From NCBI GenBank assembly GCA_023055355.1, contig JALJCS010000001.1:79462881-79526880 (forward strand): 64,000 nt of DNA. The letters run 5' to 3'. This stretch comes from Agelaius tricolor (Eukaryota; Chordata; Aves; Passeriformes; Icteridae). This document shows, piece by piece, positions 60,100 to 64,000 of this stretch (positions within the stretch are counted from its first letter, which is position 1; every line of letters starts with the position of its first letter). The notes beneath the pieces were generated by a model. It did no database searches, had not been told where the DNA came from, and saw only the letters and a list, made by a program, of their open reading frames with translations. Made by a program: the position numbers and the translations under genes.

Positions 60100-63000
60100 C
60101 TGTAATTGGAAGACAGTATTTCTTTACTGAAAGTGAGTTTTGGCCTGGGATTTGTTTCATGTGCCTTACTTGAGTAGTTACAAAAATGTGTTACTCTTCA
60201 TTTCTGCTATGATTATCTAAGTGTTTATTTTCTGAATTTTCAACCTTTTTGGCAAACATGAATATGTAACACTGGAAATAATAATAAGTATTTTTCAATA
60301 TTTTTAGTGAGGAAATATAGATACTACCTGTCTTTTCTTTCCCCTGAGTGTTTCAGTAAGTTTAATCAGGTGGTATTGGTTGGCAGATGTTTTCTCATGT
60401 TTATCTCATTTTGCTAAGCATTTAGTGACATTTACTTTGCTTTTATACACACTTTGCTCATTTTGGTAGGAGCTGCACTACCTTTGCTAGGCTTGTCTTT
60501 GAAAAGCAGTTTCAACCCAAACTATCAAAAAATAACCAGCTATCAATTTTTTCTCCCCTTTTTCTCCAAACGCACACAGGTCATCTTAAAAAAATAAATA
60601 TATATAAAAATTTTGGGATAAATTGTAGTATTTCTTAAGCACTAATTTTGTAAGTGATTGTGGTAACTGCTAACCTCTTGACTGTTTGTAGGAGAAACTT
60701 TCTGCAACAAACTTCAAATGCTGTTGAAAGAACACACTTCAGTGTCATAAAATGTATTTAAAAAATGAGTTTGATAGAGAGAAGAAAAATGCAGTCTGTC
60801 TCAGACCTGGAGCACTGGCTGCCCCCAGAGCTGCAGGCTCTCTTTGGGTTTAGAGTTTGGGGAATTACATTTGCTTTTCCCTAAGTTGTTATGCCAGCTT
60901 CCTCAGCTGTGGTATTTGGAGACAAAACCCTGCAGCAAAAATGTAGCAGATGACCAGGAAAGAGGCAGCTTGTGGTGGAAAAGGTGCAAGCTTTTCTGTG
61001 GTCCTTAATTCTGTGGAATTTCATTGCCTAATTTTGGACCAGTCTCTCAAAATCTCAAGCTTCCAAATAGAGATGATAAAACTCATCTCTGTTTTGCAAA
61101 TCTTCTTTGCTCAAGAGGAATGTAATTATATACCAGTCTTCAGATGAGAGATTTCACTGGTGTGGTGACACTGTAAGGGCCAGTTGAACTCTGTGTTCCT
61201 CAAGGAATGATGAGATCGATTTGCAAAGTCTAAATCTACTACAGGAGCCAAAGGCAAATGCTTTGAGACAGCTGGTCTGGCTCTGGAGGAACACTGCAGT
61301 GTTTGGTACAACAGGACTAGGCTCCAGAAATCTTCATGTCAATAAAATTGTATGGCAGCACTCCAGCAAGATTTAAGATAAGTTGAATAAGTAAGGCTTA
61401 TCTGCAGTATGGGATAGGAAGTTGAGGAGGAAAAACGTTCGGATTTTTGCGGGGTGGGATTTTTTTTAAGGTTAGGGAGGAAAGAGATTTTCAAGTTAGC
61501 AGTGTGGATACATGAAACTCAGGATAAACATTCTTTCAAACTACTTGATACAAATCCAAACAACACTTTTATGAGCAAGGTCGTGACCATTGTCTTAAAT
61601 AGAATGAAGAAGGAAAATTACTTGAAGAGGTGATGTTACTGTTTCTCTGTAGAGGATAATAGTTTACGATTAATCTTTTCCCAAAATATGTCCTAATATA
61701 GCTCTTTGTGTTTACAGCTGAAGGGCACCCTTGTGCAGTATGTCAGTATGATTTTCTTAAAAATTATCTTCCACTTCTTCACTCTCTCTAAATTTACAGA
61801 TCTATTTCCTAAGCAAAAGAAGGTACTATTTGCATGTGTGAAGAGTTTTTTATATAGTTATGTAAAAATTCATTGTTTTGACAACTTGACTTTCTTTTTA
61901 TGTTTGGCAGGAAGTGAAAAATGAACTTAGTGGATTACTCTAAAATATGTAGGGAGTGTTTTGTTCTTGAGAGGTCTATCTGTCCATTTGGATATGAACC
62001 ATAACTTAGTGAAACAAAACATTTTCTGTGGATAGACTAATTGCTATTGATAGTATGCTTAGTATAGTTTTCTTACAGAACTATGGAAGTATTTTCTATT
62101 CTGATTAGACTGATTAGTATGCCAAGAAATAGTCAGTTCTAAAGATATACAGCTTCTTTTCAAGTGAAGCTGTATTGGTAGAATAAAAGAAAGAAGTTCT
62201 TTACAGCTTTTTGTTGTTTTGTTATTGCTTTTCCACCCTCCGTGTGTTTCAGGATTGAATGAAATAACATTTTCTCAGGAGTAATTCCCCGTGCATGGGA
62301 CTGATCTGCCTTGGTTGCTATATTCTTTCTGCTGCCTTTTCACTGATTATTTTACTTCTTTGGCCTTGCAGTGAACAGGTTTAAGGGGATAAATGGCCAA
62401 AAATGAAAACAGCAGAAGACCTGTCCAGTTTGGCTCCCTAAACTGGCTTGCTCAGGGTGAGAAAGACATAACTGCTGAGGCAAAGGAGGGGTGGGGATTT
62501 TTGTTTAGGGGATAAGGAGACTGGTTTAGACTGTCCTGGAACTTCATCCTCAGACCTTGAATAGATCACTTCTGTATGCAAACATATGCTGCTTGACTGG
62601 TTACTCTGCAGCTCTGAAAATTACTGTGGGTTGCTGTAATTTATTTACTCATTGTTAGGTGCCTGCAACACACAGCTTTGGAAGCAAATGTTAGTGTTAA
62701 CCTGCTTCCGAAGTTTGTTTTGGGAAGAGTTGGGTGGAGTAAGTTCTTGAGACATCCATCCTGACTGCTGTGGATATCACCAATAGCACAGGCTCGAGCT
62801 TCCCATTTCTCTGTGGTTTTTATTCAACTGCTTCTTAATCAGGTCAACAACGTAATGGCTCTTTTACAGTCTGGGGCAAATGAAAAGAAAGAAGCTTCAA
62901 AAGGTTATTTCACACTTGTCCTTGATACAGCATGTATAGTGAATGCCATGTATTTGTAATTATTTTATATTAAAATTATAAGTATTGGTCACTCTTAATG

Positions 63001-63748
63001 AAAAGTATGAGCTGTTCAGTATTTCCATCTCAAAACTCCTCCCATAGAGCTATTTTTGATTGCTTTTCTTCAGTGAATTGAAATAGAGCAATTACCAACA
63101 TGTTTTACAGTTTTAGCATTTCAACACTTGTTATTTGTGGAAGTCCTTCAGGCTTTGTTAGCAAATGTAGCAAAAGATGTAGCAAATAACTACTTCATCA
63201 TGTATTCCAAGGGTCATTCACTACAATTAGGCTTTTTCTCATTTTACCTTTAAGACAATCCTGTTTAAATTATTTTAATTGACTCTAATATGTTTGGGCA
63301 TGAGTTTCAGACTTATTAACTTTATTTTTTTTTCAAAGTGTCATTATAAAATACCATTTTGTATAGTTAGTGTTTGCAATACCTGTGAAAATTTGTTTTT
63401 TATAAGCCAGATATTTTGAGATGTTGAGACGCGGAGGTAGATGATGTAGGAGGCATAGAGTGCACGGAGTTTATTTATAAATCTAGTAGGTACATTATTG
63501 TAATGTCATGGAAGGAATATATTAATGCTCTCATTTACATAACCTTTTCATGAAGGGCTTAATTGTCTGAAAGTCGTTATCTTGTTAAAGAAATTAAATG
63601 ACATCACAGAGCTAAAACTAAAAGATTCGACAGATTTCTGTGTTAAGCTATAAACTGCATTCCAAGAAATTATATAAAATAAATACAATGAATGTAAAGC
63701 TCCAGCTTCGTACGGCCACCCAGGCACTCTGTTGATGAAACCCCAGTG

Positions 63749-63786
63749 TGAAGGAGGCACACACAGAGCGGTGTGTGCCTCCTTCA
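63749..63786. repeat. Perfect 16-bp hairpin
   Basis: TGAAGGAGGCACACAC at 63749-63764, a 6-base loop AGAGCG, then GTGTGTGCCTCCTTCA at 63771-63786: every base of the 16-bp stem pairs. The two outer flanks do not continue the pairing. It lies deep in ROCK2 intron 1 and no retroelement covers it. Possible origins are a DNA-transposon end pair, a small structured RNA, or a local inversion-duplication. Confidence 0.9.
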
Positions 63787-64000
63787 GAGATCACGCCAGG
63801 CTAGATCCTCTTCTGCTCCCCAGTCAAGTTTTTGAAGTGCTGTAAAATACTAATTCTATCAAACATTTGATAATTTACTGACAGCATTTTTCAGTTATCT
63901 TGGCTACTTCTGTCAAATTCCACTATGCAGTCATCCTTACTAAAAACTCTCTTTGCATCATATGGAATTTAAATGTTTATAACAGAGTTACAACTGAAAT

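Larger units (their letters stand above)
43234..64000 (+). other. ROCK2: ROCK2 intron 1 (continues past the window)
   Basis: From the exon 1 donor at 43234 to the end of the window I found no sequence encoding the next expected block (recalled as starting [20 protein letters not shown]), so exon 2 lies outside. The 20.8 kb holds CR1 fragments (53480-53550, 55895-56690 and 57790-58560), a GT microsatellite (60064-60099) and a hairpin (63749-63786). The rest appears to be AT-rich non-coding sequence. Regulatory elements may be present but none stands out by motif. Confidence 0.75.

Noticed and set aside
43234..64000. Second exon of ROCK2
   Set aside because: I looked for the expected [20 protein letters not shown]-type coding block and did not find it. 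It probably lies beyond the window.
1..64000. CRISPR arrays, bacterial operons, tRNA or rRNA genes
   Set aside because: No regularly spaced repeats, no tRNA box A/B pairs with a cloverleaf and no rRNA were seen. The window is vertebrate intronic and intergenic DNA.

Overview
This window is vertebrate nuclear DNA, almost certainly from a bird. It is AT-rich and intron-rich, with no bacterial-style gene packing, and it carries many 5'-truncated CR1 retrotransposons in both orientations. It also holds an avian-type solo LTR and two short CpG-island promoters. I cannot name the species.

Two protein genes are recognised, both on the + strand. The first, E2F6, appears to be complete: exons lie at about 18552-18602, 22525-22573, 24081-24297, 24613-24771, 25767-25881 and 27157-27308, with a probable last exon from 28028 to a poly(A) signal at 28730. 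The predicted product is about 236 residues: a winged-helix DNA-binding domain, a coiled coil and a marked box, without the transactivation tail of E2F1-5. One intron (24772-25766) is a textbook minor-spliceosome AT-AC intron. The second gene is the first coding exon of ROCK2 (43084-43233). Its intron 1 runs from 43234 to the end of the window, and I found no second exon. E2F6 followed by ROCK2 in the same direction matches the human 2p25.1 gene order, from memory. By the same synteny the left end should hold the 5' end of GREB1 on the - strand. A - strand first-exon candidate with a strong donor lies at about 9659-9890, and 1-9650 would then be GREB1 intron. That assignment is inference.

Layout: 1-9650, AT-rich non-coding DNA with one CR1 and simple repeats; 9659-9900, candidate - strand first exon and promoter; 9900-18080, intergenic, with CR1 fragments and a strong CTCF-like motif at 15621; 18080-28760, E2F6, whose large intron 1 holds a solo LTR and CR1s; 28760-42330, intergenic, with CR1s, an LTR-like fragment, a long CCTT microsatellite and one unexplained exon-like open frame near 39.1-39.3 kb; 42430-43480, the ROCK2 CpG island and exon 1; 43234-64000, ROCK2 intron 1, with two or three CR1s and a 16-bp perfect hairpin near the right edge.

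The two genes are not an operon and have separate promoters. E2F6 is a nuclear repressor of E2F targets that works with Polycomb-type complexes. ROCK2 is a cytoplasmic RhoA-activated kinase. The most interesting signals are the U12 intron with an overlapping in-frame U2-type alternative, the ambiguous reading frame at the E2F6 C terminus, the CTCF-like site and the hairpin near 63.75 kb. I did not find a clear new multi-gene system.
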